From positions 3,410,001 through 3,474,000 of the forward strand of contig NZ_JADBEB010000001.1 of assembly GCF_014874095.1 (NCBI RefSeq): a stretch of 64,000 nt of DNA, read 5' to 3'. The translations under genes and the position numbers were made by a program. Positions 1-8,384 of this stretch are shown here, one piece after another; within the stretch, counting starts at the first letter, position 1; every line of letters begins with the position of its first letter. The stretch is from Plantactinospora soyae. GTDB lineage: Bacteria; Actinomycetota; Actinomycetes; Mycobacteriales; Micromonosporaceae. The notes beneath the pieces were generated by a model. It had not been told where the DNA came from. It made no database searches and saw nothing but the letters and a program-made list of their open reading frames with translations.

Positions 1-76
1 CCCCGGCGCGTCCCGTTCGGTACTCCGGACGCGCAACCGCGAGTTATCCGCCGGTCTCCGGGGTAAGAAACCGCGC

Positions 77-469
77 ATGGAGCACTACACGATCGCCACC
101 GTTGCCGAGCAGAGCCCGGACTTCCGCCGGGTGCTGTGGACGGGCAAGCACACCCAGTTGGTCATCATGACGATCCCGCCCGGCGGCGAGATCGGCGAGG
201 AAGTCCACGAGGACACCGATCAGATCCTCACCTTCGTCAGCGGCACCGGGGAGGCGCAGGTCTCCGGCCAGAAACGCCAGGTGGCCCAGGGCGACCTGGT
301 GGTCGTGCCGGCCGGTCGGAAGCACAACTTCGTCAACACCGGTCCCAACCCGCTGGTGCTCTACACCGTCTACGGGCCGGCAGAGCACGCCGACCAGGCG
401 GTACACCAGACGAAGGAGGAGGCCGACGCGATGGAGGAGGCCGGCAAGGACGAGCCGCCGACGGGCTGA
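77..469 (+). CDS. Small cupin-domain protein
   Basis: A 130-residue single-domain cupin. Residues ~25-105 carry the two cupin motifs: an EEVHEDTDQIL stretch (metal-ligand-like H and E) and, later, a G-D-L-V-V-V-P-A-G-x-x-H motif. This fold binds a metal and a small ligand; the substrate cannot be read from sequence. The C-terminus is an acidic, Glu/Lys-rich tail. ATG at 77 is preceded by TAAGAA seven bases upstream, so the message may be leaderless. The gene converges on the GH63-like gene with only 5 bp between the two stop codons. Confidence 0.85.
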   Translation: MEHYTIATVAEQSPDFRRVLWTGKHTQLVIMTIPPGGEIGEEVHEDTDQILTFVSGTGEAQVSGQKRQVAQGDLVVVPAGRKHNFVNTGPNPLVLYTVYGPAEHADQAVHQTKEEADAMEEAGKDEPPTG

Positions 470-474
470 CGGCG

Positions 475-1959
475 CTACGCCAGGCCCGGCGCCCGGGGCT
501 CCGGGTCGGCGAGGAGGTCCAGGGCGAGGGCCGCGGTCCAACTGAACGCCGGGGAACCGATCCCGGCGCCGGTACCCGGGTGGAAGTACTCGTAGTACCC
601 GGATTCTCGGACCAGGTCGAGCAGGGCGGTCCGCAACGTGGCCGCCAGCTCGGCCTGGCCGTGCGTCCGCAGCCCCCGCCAGAGCAGCCAGTTGATGTTG
701 GACCAGACCGGGCCACGCCAGTACCGGGCCGGGTCGAAATCGGCGGCGGAGCGGTCGTAACTGGGCACCGGCATCCGGGCGGAGATGCCGAACCGGTCCG
801 ATTCGAGCACCGCCACCAGGCTGGCCACCTGTGCGGCGGGCAGCTCGGGCAGGATCAGCGGCAGCAGCCCGTTCACGCACCGCGCCGGGCTGTGCCGGCC
901 GGTCCGTACGTCCAGCGAGTGGAACATGCCGGTGTCCGGGGCGAAGAGCCGGTCGACCAGTACCCGGATGATCGACGCGGCGCGGGCCCGGTGCACCGCC
1001 GGATCGGCGCCGACCACCTCGGCGATCCGGGCCAGCGCCAGTTCCGCCGCGGCACGCAGCGCGTTGAAGCCCGGGCACTCGACCAGGAACGGATGCCGTA
1101 GCACCAGGCCGCCGTCCCGATAACCCCCGTCCCGGTACGACAACGCGATGGTCAGGTACCGGGCGTAGTCGTCGTCGGTCGGGCGGTGGTCCGAGGCGAC
1201 CACCTGGATGTCCCGCCGGGCGTACCGGCGCAGTACGTCCGGCGCCACCGGTACGGCGGCGAGCGCCTCGTCCCAGGACGGGCTGTTGTCCAGTCCGGAC
1301 TCCCACGGGTGGACGATGGCGCTCAGCCCCGCGCCGCCGACGTCCCGGGCCGTCGCCAGGTACTCCTGCTGGGCGACGAGGCGCGGGTACAGCCAGCGCA
1401 GTTCCTCGGCGGCGGCGTCCCCGGGTGCGTGCCGGTAGACCGTCCAGGCGCCGACGGCGTGCACCGGAGGCTGCACGATTCCGCTGCTCAGCCTCACCGG
1501 TCCACCGTTCGCCCCCGCCGGTACGGCGAACGTCCGGTCCGGGTCACCTCCGGCACCGCCGTTCGCCCGTCCACCGGTCTCGCCGGCCGGTCCGACACCG
1601 CCGCCGGTCCAGAAGGTCGGACCCGGGAAGTAGTCCCGCTCGGTCACTCCGGGGTCGAAGACGATGTGCGGCACCCGCCCGTCCGGCCACTGCGCCTCGA
1701 ACAGGCTGCGCAGGTCACGCCAGGCCCGGGTCGGTGCCGTGTGGGCCAGCCCGATGCTGATGAAGCCGGCGTCCCAGCTCCACTGGTGTGGATAGAGGGT
1801 GCGCGAGGGCACCGTGTGCGTACCCGTCCAGTTGGCCGAGAGGATCGTGGTCGCGCCACGCCACAGCGCCGCGTCGGCCTCGCTGAGCTGCTCCGGTACG
1901 CCGTCGGGCGTGAACGACCCGCCGGCCCGGTCGGGCTTTGCGACGAAAGACATAACCAC
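475..1959 (-). CDS. GH63-like glycoside hydrolase (glucosylglycerate/mannosylglycerate hydrolase family)
   Basis: About 494 residues forming one (alpha/alpha)6 glycosidase domain. The early WSWDAGF, the central W-E-S-G-L-D-N-S-P motif carrying the probable catalytic Asp, and the late YYEYFHP motif carrying the probable catalytic Glu match the GH63 branch of actinobacterial glucosylglycerate hydrolases. These cytosolic enzymes release glucose from the compatible solute glucosylglycerate; the exact substrate is inferred. No signal peptide is present. A variable Gly/Ala-rich loop lies around residue 125-150. The first start is GTG at 1959; ATG at 1953, two codons on, is equally good. Confidence 0.8.
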   Translation of the reverse strand: MVMSFVAKPDRAGGSFTPDGVPEQLSEADAALWRGATTILSANWTGTHTVPSRTLYPHQWSWDAGFISIGLAHTAPTRAWRDLRSLFEAQWPDGRVPHIVFDPGVTERDYFPGPTFWTGGGVGPAGETGGRANGGAGGDPDRTFAVPAGANGGPVRLSSGIVQPPVHAVGAWTVYRHAPGDAAAEELRWLYPRLVAQQEYLATARDVGGAGLSAIVHPWESGLDNSPSWDEALAAVPVAPDVLRRYARRDIQVVASDHRPTDDDYARYLTIALSYRDGGYRDGGLVLRHPFLVECPGFNALRAAAELALARIAEVVGADPAVHRARAASIIRVLVDRLFAPDTGMFHSLDVRTGRHSPARCVNGLLPLILPELPAAQVASLVAVLESDRFGISARMPVPSYDRSAADFDPARYWRGPVWSNINWLLWRGLRTHGQAELAATLRTALLDLVRESGYYEYFHPGTGAGIGSPAFSWTAALALDLLADPEPRAPGLA

Positions 1960-2040
1960 TCAACGCCTAGTGGCCGGAGGCCGTCGTTGTCAGATTTCGG
2001 CCCGCCATCCGGGCCTTGACCGGACCAGGGGTCCGGGCCG

Positions 2041-3246
2041 TCACCGGGGAACCACCGGCAGGTCGTCCACGTCGACCGTCTCCGGATACTTCAGGCCGGC
2101 CCCGGTGTTCAGCACCACCACCCGTTCGTCCGGACGGATCCAGCCACCGGCCCGCAGCCGCTTCGCGGCGGTCAGGCAGGCGGCCCCCTCCGGGCAGAGC
2201 AGCAGACCCTCCCGGGCGCCGAAGTCGTGCAGGTCGGCGAGGATCGACTCGTCGTCCACCGCGATCGCCGTACCGCCGGTGTCGCGTAGGGCGTCGAGGA
2301 TGAGTTCGTCGCCCAGCGGCGCGGGCACGTTGATGCCGAAGGCGACCGTCCAGGCTTCGGCCCACGGTTCGGCCCGGTCCGCGCCGGCCCCGAAGGCCCG
2401 CACGATCGGGGCACAGCCGGTCGACTGTACGGCGACCAGCCGGGGCATGCTGTCCCCGATCCAGCCGAGCGTCCGCATCTCGTGCAGTGCCTTGTGGATG
2501 CCGATCAGTCCCACCCCGCCACCGGTCGGGTAGAGGATGACGTCGGGTACCTGCCAGCCGAGCTGCTCGACGATCTCGTACCCCATGGTCTTCTTGCCCT
2601 CCAGCCGGTACGGCTCCTTGAGGGTGCTCACGTCGAAGATCTCCCCGCCGAGGGATCCGGACGAGGCGGCGATCAGCCGGCCGACGTGCCGGCCGGCGTC
2701 GCCGATCAGGCCGTCGATCAGGTGGAGTTCCGCGCCGGCGGCCACGCACTCCCGGCGGGTGATGGTGGGCGCGCCGAGGGGCATCGCGATGGTGGCCCGC
2801 ATTCCGGCCCGCGCGGCGTAGGTGGCCCAGGCGGCGCCCGCGTTGCCGTTGGTGGGCATCGCCACGTGCTTGATGCCGAGTTCGCGGGCCCGGGACACCC
2901 CGACCGCCGCGCCCCGGGCCTTGAACGAGCCGGTCGGGATCAGGCCCTCGTCCTTGATCAGCAGGTTGGGCAGGCCGATCGACTCGCCGTAGCGCGGGGC
3001 CGGCAGCATCGGGGTCCAGCCCTCGCCGAAGGTGGTGACGTGGGCGTCGTCGGCGACGGGCAGGAGTTCGCGGTACCGCCAGAGATCCGCCGCCCGCCCC
3101 GCGAACGTGGCCGGCGTGACCGCCCGGCGCACGCCGTCCAGGTCGTACCGGGCCAGCAGGGGGGAGCCGCACGAGCAGAGGTTCTGCGGCCGGTCGGCGT
3201 CGTGGGTGGTGTCACAGCGCGGGCACTGCAGGTGCGTCAGGTACAC
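2041..3246 (-). CDS. thrC: Threonine synthase
   Basis: A 401-residue fold-type II PLP enzyme making L-threonine from O-phosphohomoserine. The N-terminus has a small zinc-ribbon-like Cys cluster (CPRC, then CSC), followed by the PLP-lysine motif TGSFKARG, the substrate loop PTNGNAG and the phosphate-binding glycine run PTGGGVG. GTG at 3246 was chosen because GGAGG lies 7 nt upstream and the Cys cluster begins 8 residues in; the open frame continues far upstream but that part is not protein-like. The usual partners hom and thrB are not adjacent. Confidence 0.92.
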   Translation of the reverse strand: MYLTHLQCPRCDTTHDADRPQNLCSCGSPLLARYDLDGVRRAVTPATFAGRAADLWRYRELLPVADDAHVTTFGEGWTPMLPAPRYGESIGLPNLLIKDEGLIPTGSFKARGAAVGVSRARELGIKHVAMPTNGNAGAAWATYAARAGMRATIAMPLGAPTITRRECVAAGAELHLIDGLIGDAGRHVGRLIAASSGSLGGEIFDVSTLKEPYRLEGKKTMGYEIVEQLGWQVPDVILYPTGGGVGLIGIHKALHEMRTLGWIGDSMPRLVAVQSTGCAPIVRAFGAGADRAEPWAEAWTVAFGINVPAPLGDELILDALRDTGGTAIAVDDESILADLHDFGAREGLLLCPEGAACLTAAKRLRAGGWIRPDERVVVLNTGAGLKYPETVDVDDLPVVPR

Positions 3247-3347
3247 CGGGTGGCCTCCAGTACGTCGGGTTCCTCCATGATCCCCGGCGGATCGATGTGA
3301 CTGGGCGGTATCGGATGCGCGGTGGGTCACTCTTTGCGCCGGGAACG

Positions 3348-4490
3348 TCAGTTGTCGACGGCCAGCCAGCGGCGGCTGCGCCGGCCCGGAAGGTAACCGG
3401 CGTCCAGCCGCTTGGCCACCACGCCGGCCAGACCCTGTTCCCGGCTCGCGGCGAGGGCGTACCCGCCGCCGCCGGGGAAGAACGGTGGCGTCTGCCAGTG
3501 CGCCCCGGACAGCGCCAGACCGTCGAGCAGTTCCCGGCGCTGGGCGTACGGCAGGTCGAGGCTGGCGGTGCCCTCCAACCAGAGCAGATCGAAGATCAGA
3601 TACTGGGTACGGTCCCGGCCGGTCCCGCGTCCGCCGTCCGGGCCGGGTGCCGGGCGTACCCGGCCGGCGTCGTCGAAGGTGACCAGCTCGCCGTCGAGCA
3701 CCGCCTCCGTCGGGGCCAGCTCCTCGGCCAGCTCCCGCAACTGCGGGTACGCCGACGTCAGGTCGTCGTCCGTGCCGGATCTCAACCGCAGCCGCCCGCC
3801 GGAGACGTACCCGATCGCCCGGACGCCGTCCCAGCGCATCTCGTAGCCCCACGCCGCGTCGTCGGTGGGCAGCGCCGGGGCGGTGCCGGCCCGCATCGGG
3901 CGGACCAGGTCGGGCATCGGGGTCCAGCCCGGCGGTGCCGGGTCCAGCCGACGGATCATCCAGTCCCGGCCGGTGCCGTCCGCGTCGGCCCTGTTCCGGT
4001 CCGGCTCCCTGCTTCCGTCCCGAGCCCTGCTTCCGTCCCGCGTCCTGTTCCGGTCCGGCGCCCTGCTCCGGGTGGTCCGGAACAGGACGTACCGCCCGGA
4101 GACCCGTTCGCCGCGCAGGTCCACCAGCACCTCGTCGGCGCGCCACTTCTCGCACGCGTAGCGGCCACGGTCGAAGACCGTCATCCGCCCCCCGCCGTAC
4201 TCGCCGGCCGGGATCTCGCCGTGGAAGTCGAGGTACTCCAGCGGATGGTCCTCGGTGTGGACCGCCAGGTGGCTGTGACCGGGCTCCCGGGGCAGGCCCC
4301 GGGGCACCGCCCACGAGGCGAGTACGCCGTCCCGCTCCAGCCGCAGGTCCCAGTGCAACGCGCGGGCATGGTGCTGCTGGATGACGAACCGGTCCCCGGA
4401 CTCCCCGGCGGTCGGTGCGGGCTCCGGCACCGGCTCGGGAGTGCGCGCCGGATCGCGCCTTCGGCGGTACGCGTCCAGCCGGTCACCCAT
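3348..4490 (-). CDS. LigD-like 3'-phosphoesterase fused to a degenerate ATP-dependent DNA ligase domain
   Basis: 380 residues. Residues ~34-140 are a LigD-type 3'-phosphoesterase (PE) domain with its signature residues visible: FVIQQHHARALHWDLRLE, EDHPLEY and GEYGGG. A low-complexity Arg/Asp linker (~140-175) follows, then a ligase nucleotidyltransferase domain. In ligase motif I (KxDG) the adenylated lysine is Arg219 (MRWDG), encoded by CGC. The protein stops right after motif V (VVAKRLD...), so the OB-fold with motif VI is absent. It therefore probably processes 3' ends in repair but cannot seal nicks by itself. No polymerase domain or Ku gene is seen nearby. Confidence 0.82.
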   Translation of the reverse strand: MGDRLDAYRRRRDPARTPEPVPEPAPTAGESGDRFVIQQHHARALHWDLRLERDGVLASWAVPRGLPREPGHSHLAVHTEDHPLEYLDFHGEIPAGEYGGGRMTVFDRGRYACEKWRADEVLVDLRGERVSGRYVLFRTTRSRAPDRNRTRDGSRARDGSREPDRNRADADGTGRDWMIRRLDPAPPGWTPMPDLVRPMRAGTAPALPTDDAAWGYEMRWDGVRAIGYVSGGRLRLRSGTDDDLTSAYPQLRELAEELAPTEAVLDGELVTFDDAGRVRPAPGPDGGRGTGRDRTQYLIFDLLWLEGTASLDLPYAQRRELLDGLALSGAHWQTPPFFPGGGGYALAASREQGLAGVVAKRLDAGYLPGRRSRRWLAVDN

Positions 4491-4521
4491 GACACCATTC
4501 TCCGCCGACTTCTCCGAACGC

Positions 4522-4629
4522 GTCGGGATGCATGGTGCCGTTTGAATGCATCGTGCCGTTGGAGTGCACGGTCCCGTCGGGATTCAGAGTTCCGTTGGAA
4601 TGCAGGGTTCCGTCGGGATGCATGGTTTC
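4522..4629. repeat. Six tandem copies of an 18-bp repeat
   Basis: Six consecutive 18-bp units of the form GTCGGGATGCATGGTGCC lie between the divergent ligase-like and aldo/keto reductase genes. Units alternate between a GTCGGGATGCATGGT type and a GTTGGAATGCA type, differing at a few positions. On the minus strand they would encode six hexapeptides of the form M/L-H-P/S-D/N-G-T, but that frame shows no other protein-like feature. The block is less GC-rich than its surroundings. It ends about 12 bp before the probable -10 of the reductase, so a regulatory role is possible. Confidence 0.85.
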
Positions 4630-4654
4630 GGCGGGCCCGGGTAGGACTGGCCCC

Positions 4655-5443
4655 ATGACGTCTGCCACCGACCAGCCCACCGCCCAGTTGCCCGGCGAGG
4701 TCCGGATGCCGATGCTCGGCTTCGGCACCTGGCAGATCACCGGCCGCAAGGCGTACGAGGCGGTCCGCGAGGCACTCGACGTCGGCTACCGGCACCTCGA
4801 CACCGCCACCATGTACGGCAACGAGGACGAGGTCGGCCGGGCGCTCCGGGACAGCGGGGTGCCCAGGGAGGACGTCTTCGTCACCACGAAACTGCCTCCC
4901 GAGCAGGCCGGACGGGAGCGGGAGACGATCGCCGCCAGCCTGGCCGCGCTGGACACCGGCTACGTCGACCTGTGGCTGATCCACTGGCCACCGGGCGATG
5001 ACCGGGCCAGCATCGCCACCTGGCGGGAACTGCTCGCCGTTCGGGACGAGGGGCTGGCCCGGACGGTCGGGGTGAGCAACTACGACACCCTCGAACTCGA
5101 CATGCTGATCGAGGCGACCGAGGAGGCGCCGGCGGTCAACCAGGTCCGCTGGGGTCCGGCCCTGCACGATCCCGGGCGACTGGCCGAGAACCAGGAGCGG
5201 GGTGTCGTACTGGAGGGCTACAGCCCGTTGAAGACCACGGACCTGCGGGATCCGGTACTGGTCGAGATCGCCCGGGCGCACGGGGCCACGCCGAGTCAGG
5301 TGGTGCTGCGCTGGCACATCGACCACGGCATCGTGGCGATCCCGAAGTCGGTGACGCCGTCCCGGATCCGGGAGAACTTCGACATCTTCGGGTTCTCGCT
5401 CAGCGACGCCGAGCTGCGCCAGCTCGACGCGATGGGACGTTGA
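4655..5443 (+). CDS. Aldo/keto reductase (2,5-diketo-D-gluconate reductase-like)
   Basis: A 262-residue single-domain (alpha/beta)8 NADPH oxidoreductase. The catalytic tetrad is visible: Asp and Tyr in DTATMYGNEDEVG, Lys in VTTKLPP and His in WLIHWPP. The C-terminal cofactor motif IPKSVTPSRIRENFDIF is also present. The frame is open 41 codons further upstream, but that part translates the 18-bp tandem repeat; ATG 4655 fits the family length and has TAGGAC seven bases before it, suggesting a leaderless transcript. The substrate is unknown; close relatives reduce keto-sugars or small aldehydes. Confidence 0.9.
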   Translation: MTSATDQPTAQLPGEVRMPMLGFGTWQITGRKAYEAVREALDVGYRHLDTATMYGNEDEVGRALRDSGVPREDVFVTTKLPPEQAGRERETIAASLAALDTGYVDLWLIHWPPGDDRASIATWRELLAVRDEGLARTVGVSNYDTLELDMLIEATEEAPAVNQVRWGPALHDPGRLAENQERGVVLEGYSPLKTTDLRDPVLVEIARAHGATPSQVVLRWHIDHGIVAIPKSVTPSRIRENFDIFGFSLSDAELRQLDAMGR

Positions 5444-5655
5444 CGGGCCGCCGTACCCTGTACCACCGCGCCGGACGTCTGGAGTCCGCCCGGCACGCCG
5501 GCTCGGCCCGGGTACGGCGATTCTGCCCGGTGGTGCCGGCGCGACTACCCTGGCCGGCAGCCGCCGTCCGGGTCGACGTGCGCCGTCGCCGCCGCTCGCA
5601 CCGAGCCACCCGGAGCGGGAAGCGGTGGATGCGGCGGGCGAGGGAGAGGCGCGGG

Positions 5656-6681
5656 ATGTACGACCAACTGCTCGGCGGGGACCCCGGCCGGCCCGGCCCC
5701 GGTGATGGTGGACCGGAGCCGGACTTCGTCACCTGGCTGCTCTATCTCGACCGGTGCGAGGACCCGGTCTGGCTCGGCGGACTCGCCCGGTGGTGGTACG
5801 ACGAGGCGTGCCGCGTGCTGCTGCCGTTCGTACATCCGGACGGCGCGGCGGCGCCGGCCACCTCGCTGACGGCCTTCGAGTTGGACGCCGCCGGGCGGGG
5901 TCGGCGACGTCGGCCGGGGCGGTGGGCCGAGGGGATGACCGAGGACTGCTGCCAACTGTCGGCGCGCTGGTTCGACGTGGCACCGCAGGCGATCGCGTCG
6001 GAGATGGACATCTTCCTCGCCCGGTTCGCCGGCCGCCGACACGTCCGGTTGCAGATCTCGATCGGGTTCGAGGGGCGGTCCGGGCGACTGCCGCTGGTAC
6101 TGCCGGCACTGCTGGAGTTGACCCGGCTGGTCGCCGACGCGACGGACCCGGCGTACGGCGAGATCGTGGTCAACGCGGGAATGCTGTCGCCGGCCACGAT
6201 GCTGGACGCGGCGCTGGGCCGGTCGACGGAGTCCTCGGCGCAGGAGAGCCGGACGCACCTGCGGGGCTACGAGTGGGTGACGGTGTGCCCGGCGGAGCTG
6301 ACCCGACGACTGGGCGGGCCGGAGCGCCTGTGGGCGTCGGGGGCCTTCGCCGAGGTACGCCCGCTGCCGCACGGCGGTGTCCTGCTCCGGGCGACGGACG
6401 ATCCGGCCGAGTACCGGGAGGACCGGGTACGCGCGGTGTTCCACGCGCTGGCGCCGGTGCTACCGCCCGGCCGTCCCGGCGCGCTGCCGACCGTGCCGCC
6501 GGCCGGGTCGGCGATGCTGTCGGCGGTGCCCGGGGTGCTGGCCGGTGATCCGGGCGGGCATGACCTGAGCCGGGTGGTCTTCGCCGATCCCCGCAGCGCC
6601 GGCCGGCACGTTCCGGGTCAGCGGCTCGAACTCGGTCCGGGCATCCCGTCCTCGGGCCCGGCCGGTCCGACCGCACGCTGA
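5656..6681 (+). CDS. DUF3396-like protein of unknown function
   Basis: 341 residues, soluble, with no signal peptide or membrane segment. The C-terminal half (GYEWVTVCP...LTRRLGG...ASGAFAEVRPLPHGGVLLRATD...ALAPVLPPGRP) resembles DUF3396, described as type VI immunity-like; this is recalled by pattern only. The N-terminal third contains a His/Trp-rich start and a short Arg-rich loop. The frame is open to 5440, but ATG 5656 has AGGGAGAGG just upstream and starts a normal domain. No toxin partner is adjacent. The last 60 residues are Pro/Gly-rich and probably disordered. Confidence 0.65.
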   Translation: MYDQLLGGDPGRPGPGDGGPEPDFVTWLLYLDRCEDPVWLGGLARWWYDEACRVLLPFVHPDGAAAPATSLTAFELDAAGRGRRRRPGRWAEGMTEDCCQLSARWFDVAPQAIASEMDIFLARFAGRRHVRLQISIGFEGRSGRLPLVLPALLELTRLVADATDPAYGEIVVNAGMLSPATMLDAALGRSTESSAQESRTHLRGYEWVTVCPAELTRRLGGPERLWASGAFAEVRPLPHGGVLLRATDDPAEYREDRVRAVFHALAPVLPPGRPGALPTVPPAGSAMLSAVPGVLAGDPGGHDLSRVVFADPRSAGRHVPGQRLELGPGIPSSGPAGPTAR

Positions 6682-6717
6682 CCCACCACGAGCCCGGTCC
6701 GCGCCCGCGAGCCCGCC

Positions 6718-6801
6718 CGTGACTGCGACCGCGCCCGTGACTGCGACTGCGACTGCGCCCGTGACTGCGACTGCGACCGCGCCCGTGACTGCGACCGCGA
6801 C
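6718..6801. repeat. Simple hexamer-based repeat (GACTGC/GACCGC)
   Basis: An 84-bp run of the hexamers GACTGC and GACCGC interrupted by CGCCCGT at roughly 18-24 bp intervals. It sits between the convergent DUF3396-like and cellulase genes and has no protein-like reading. Confidence 0.75.
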
Positions 6802-6840
6802 ACCGACGGCGGACGCCGGACCGTGGCGCCGGGAACGGCG

Positions 6841-6872
6841 CCCGGCTCCGGTCAGTGCTGACCGGAGCCGGG
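6841..6872. terminator. Bidirectional hairpin terminator
   Basis: A perfect 15-bp inverted repeat (CCCGGCTCCGGTCAG, 2-nt loop, CTGACCGGAGCCGGG) between two convergent genes. There is no U-tract, as is usual in actinobacteria. It could end transcription from both sides. Confidence 0.75.
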
Positions 6873-6911
6873 TGGGATGCGCTCACCGTGGCCGGAGCCA
6901 CGGTTTCCGGG

Positions 6912-8072
6912 TCAGGCCCGGGAGCAGGCGGAACCGTTGAGGGAGAACGAGGACGGTGACGAGTAGGCGCCGCTCATCGTTCCCTGGTAGCCGAAGGACG
7001 CGGTGGCCCCCGGTGCGATGCTGCCGTTCCAACTGATGTTCCGGGCGGTCACCGTCGATCCGCTCTGGGTGACGGTGGCGTTCCAGGAGGTCGTCGCCTG
7101 CTGTCCGGACGGCAGGTCGTAGTTCAGCGTCCAGCCGTTGATCGGGCTGGAACTGGTGTTCGTGATGGTGACCGAGGCGGTGAAGCCGTTGTTCCAGGAG
7201 TTCGCCGTGTAGGCCACCCGGCAACCGTTGCTGCCGCCCGGCGGGGTGGTCGGCGGCGTGGTCGGCCCGCCGGTGGGTGGCGTGGTGGGCTGTCCGGTGG
7301 GCTGCGGGTTGCCGCCGCCGTTGACCGAGGCGGAGAACGAGTTCACGCCGAGCCCGGTGCCACCCTGCCACGGCTCGAAGCCGGCCTGGATGCTGGTCAG
7401 GTACCAGGAGTTGGTGATCGCGCCACGGTTGCGTACGTCGTTGATGAAGTCCAGCACGTTGAAGTTCCAGCTGGTGATCGGGGACGGGGCGAGGTACGAG
7501 ATGACGTTGTTGCCGCCGTTGTTGCCGCGCCACACGTCCCAGGTACGCCCGCCGACGGTGCCACTACCCACCGACGAACCGATCGGCTGGATCGGGCCCT
7601 GCCGGTTGAACCAGATCATGATCTCCATCTGGTTGACGCCGTCCCGCTTCGGCGACGGGTCCAGCCAGATGTCGTACGAGGCGTTGTAGGTGGCGCCGCT
7701 GACGAAGTTGTAACTGATGCTGCTGGTGGCGCTGCTGATCTGGCTCACCTGCATCGGCAGGTTGGTTCCGGGGGAGCAGTTGGTGTAGTGGCAGCCGGCG
7801 AAGACCGACGGGTACGAGACCGGTGCGCCGTTGGTCGGGGAGGAACCCTGCTGCTGAGTGATCGAGAAGCCGGTGTCGGTGACGTTGATGCACTGCTGGG
7901 CGGTGGTGCCCCACCGGTTGTTCTGGACCACGTACCGGCCCTGGATGGTGGTCGAGCCGTACTGGTCGCAGATCTGCACGTCGGCCTGGGCGGGACCGGC
8001 GGTGAGCACGGCGATCGAGCCGGCGACGAGCAGGCCGGCGATCGCCGCGAAGACGGGGACGGAACGTCTCAT
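6912..8072 (-). CDS. Secreted GH12 endoglucanase with C-terminal CBM2 cellulose-binding domain
   Basis: 386 residues. A signal peptide (MRRSVPVF, hydrophobic core, cleavage after AQA near residue 30) leads into a GH12 catalytic domain (~31-260). The two catalytic glutamates lie in QMEIMIWFNR (nucleophile) and AGFEPWQGG (acid/base). A Pro/Thr/Gly linker and a ~100-residue CBM2 domain (WNNGFTASVTITN, GWTLNYDLPSGQ, FGYQGT) follow, with paired cysteines near both ends. It cleaves beta-1,4-glucan outside the cell. ATG 8072 has AAGGAG upstream; an in-frame ATG at 8087 has none. A CebR-type operator lies ~90 bp upstream. Confidence 0.93.
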   Translation of the reverse strand: MRRSVPVFAAIAGLLVAGSIAVLTAGPAQADVQICDQYGSTTIQGRYVVQNNRWGTTAQQCINVTDTGFSITQQQGSSPTNGAPVSYPSVFAGCHYTNCSPGTNLPMQVSQISSATSSISYNFVSGATYNASYDIWLDPSPKRDGVNQMEIMIWFNRQGPIQPIGSSVGSGTVGGRTWDVWRGNNGGNNVISYLAPSPITSWNFNVLDFINDVRNRGAITNSWYLTSIQAGFEPWQGGTGLGVNSFSASVNGGGNPQPTGQPTTPPTGGPTTPPTTPPGGSNGCRVAYTANSWNNGFTASVTITNTSSSPINGWTLNYDLPSGQQATTSWNATVTQSGSTVTARNISWNGSIAPGATASFGYQGTMSGAYSSPSSFSLNGSACSRA

Positions 8073-8160
8073 GATGCTCCTTGGCATGGTGGGTGTCCGT
8101 GGAGTTGGTGAGGTGCCGCGAGGTGCCGGGCGTGCGGCGGTGATGCTGGTGGTGATCCCG

Positions 8161-8174
8161 GGGGAGCGCTCCCA
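8161..8174. promoter_or_regulatory. CebR/CelR-type operator upstream of the cellulase
   Basis: The 14-mer reads TGGGAGCGCTCCCC on the cellulase strand, one base from the perfect palindrome TGGGAGCGCTCCCA bound by the LacI-family repressors CebR and CelR, which respond to cello-oligosaccharides. It lies 89 bp before the cellulase start. No CebR gene is in the window, so the regulator would act in trans. The rest of 8073-8384 shows no gene. Confidence 0.8.
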
Positions 8175-8384
8175 TGGCAGCAGCTAGTGACACATTTACA
8201 TGCTTGATATCGGAAAGCAACTCGACCCTGCCCCAGCCGAACCCGTTCATGCCGATGGGCCGGTTTTGGCGGCTGGTTCGGCGGGCTGAACGGCGTACCG
8301 TGAAACGGCTCCTCTGTCGCTGGCGGTGGCCTGGGCGGCCCGCGAGTTCGCCCGGCGTCGTCGGGTGGTGGCGGTGGGGGTGCC

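Noticed and set aside
1967-3172. A 401-codon minus-strand frame overlapping threonine synthase
   Set aside because: Same strand but a different phase; it translates to Arg/Gly/Pro-rich sequence while the threonine synthase phase holds all catalytic motifs.
4522-4629. The 18-bp repeat block as a CRISPR array
   Set aside because: Units are contiguous with no spacers, 18 bp long and diverged; no cas genes are present.
4483-4749. An 88-codon minus-strand frame containing the hexapeptide repeats
   Set aside because: It overlaps the reductase start, has no ribosome site that I can see and no feature other than the repeat. Kept as a repeat only.
5440-5655. An N-terminal extension of the DUF3396-like protein
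   Set aside because: The 72 extra codons are Arg/Ala-rich with no conserved look, whereas ATG 5656 has a good ribosome site.
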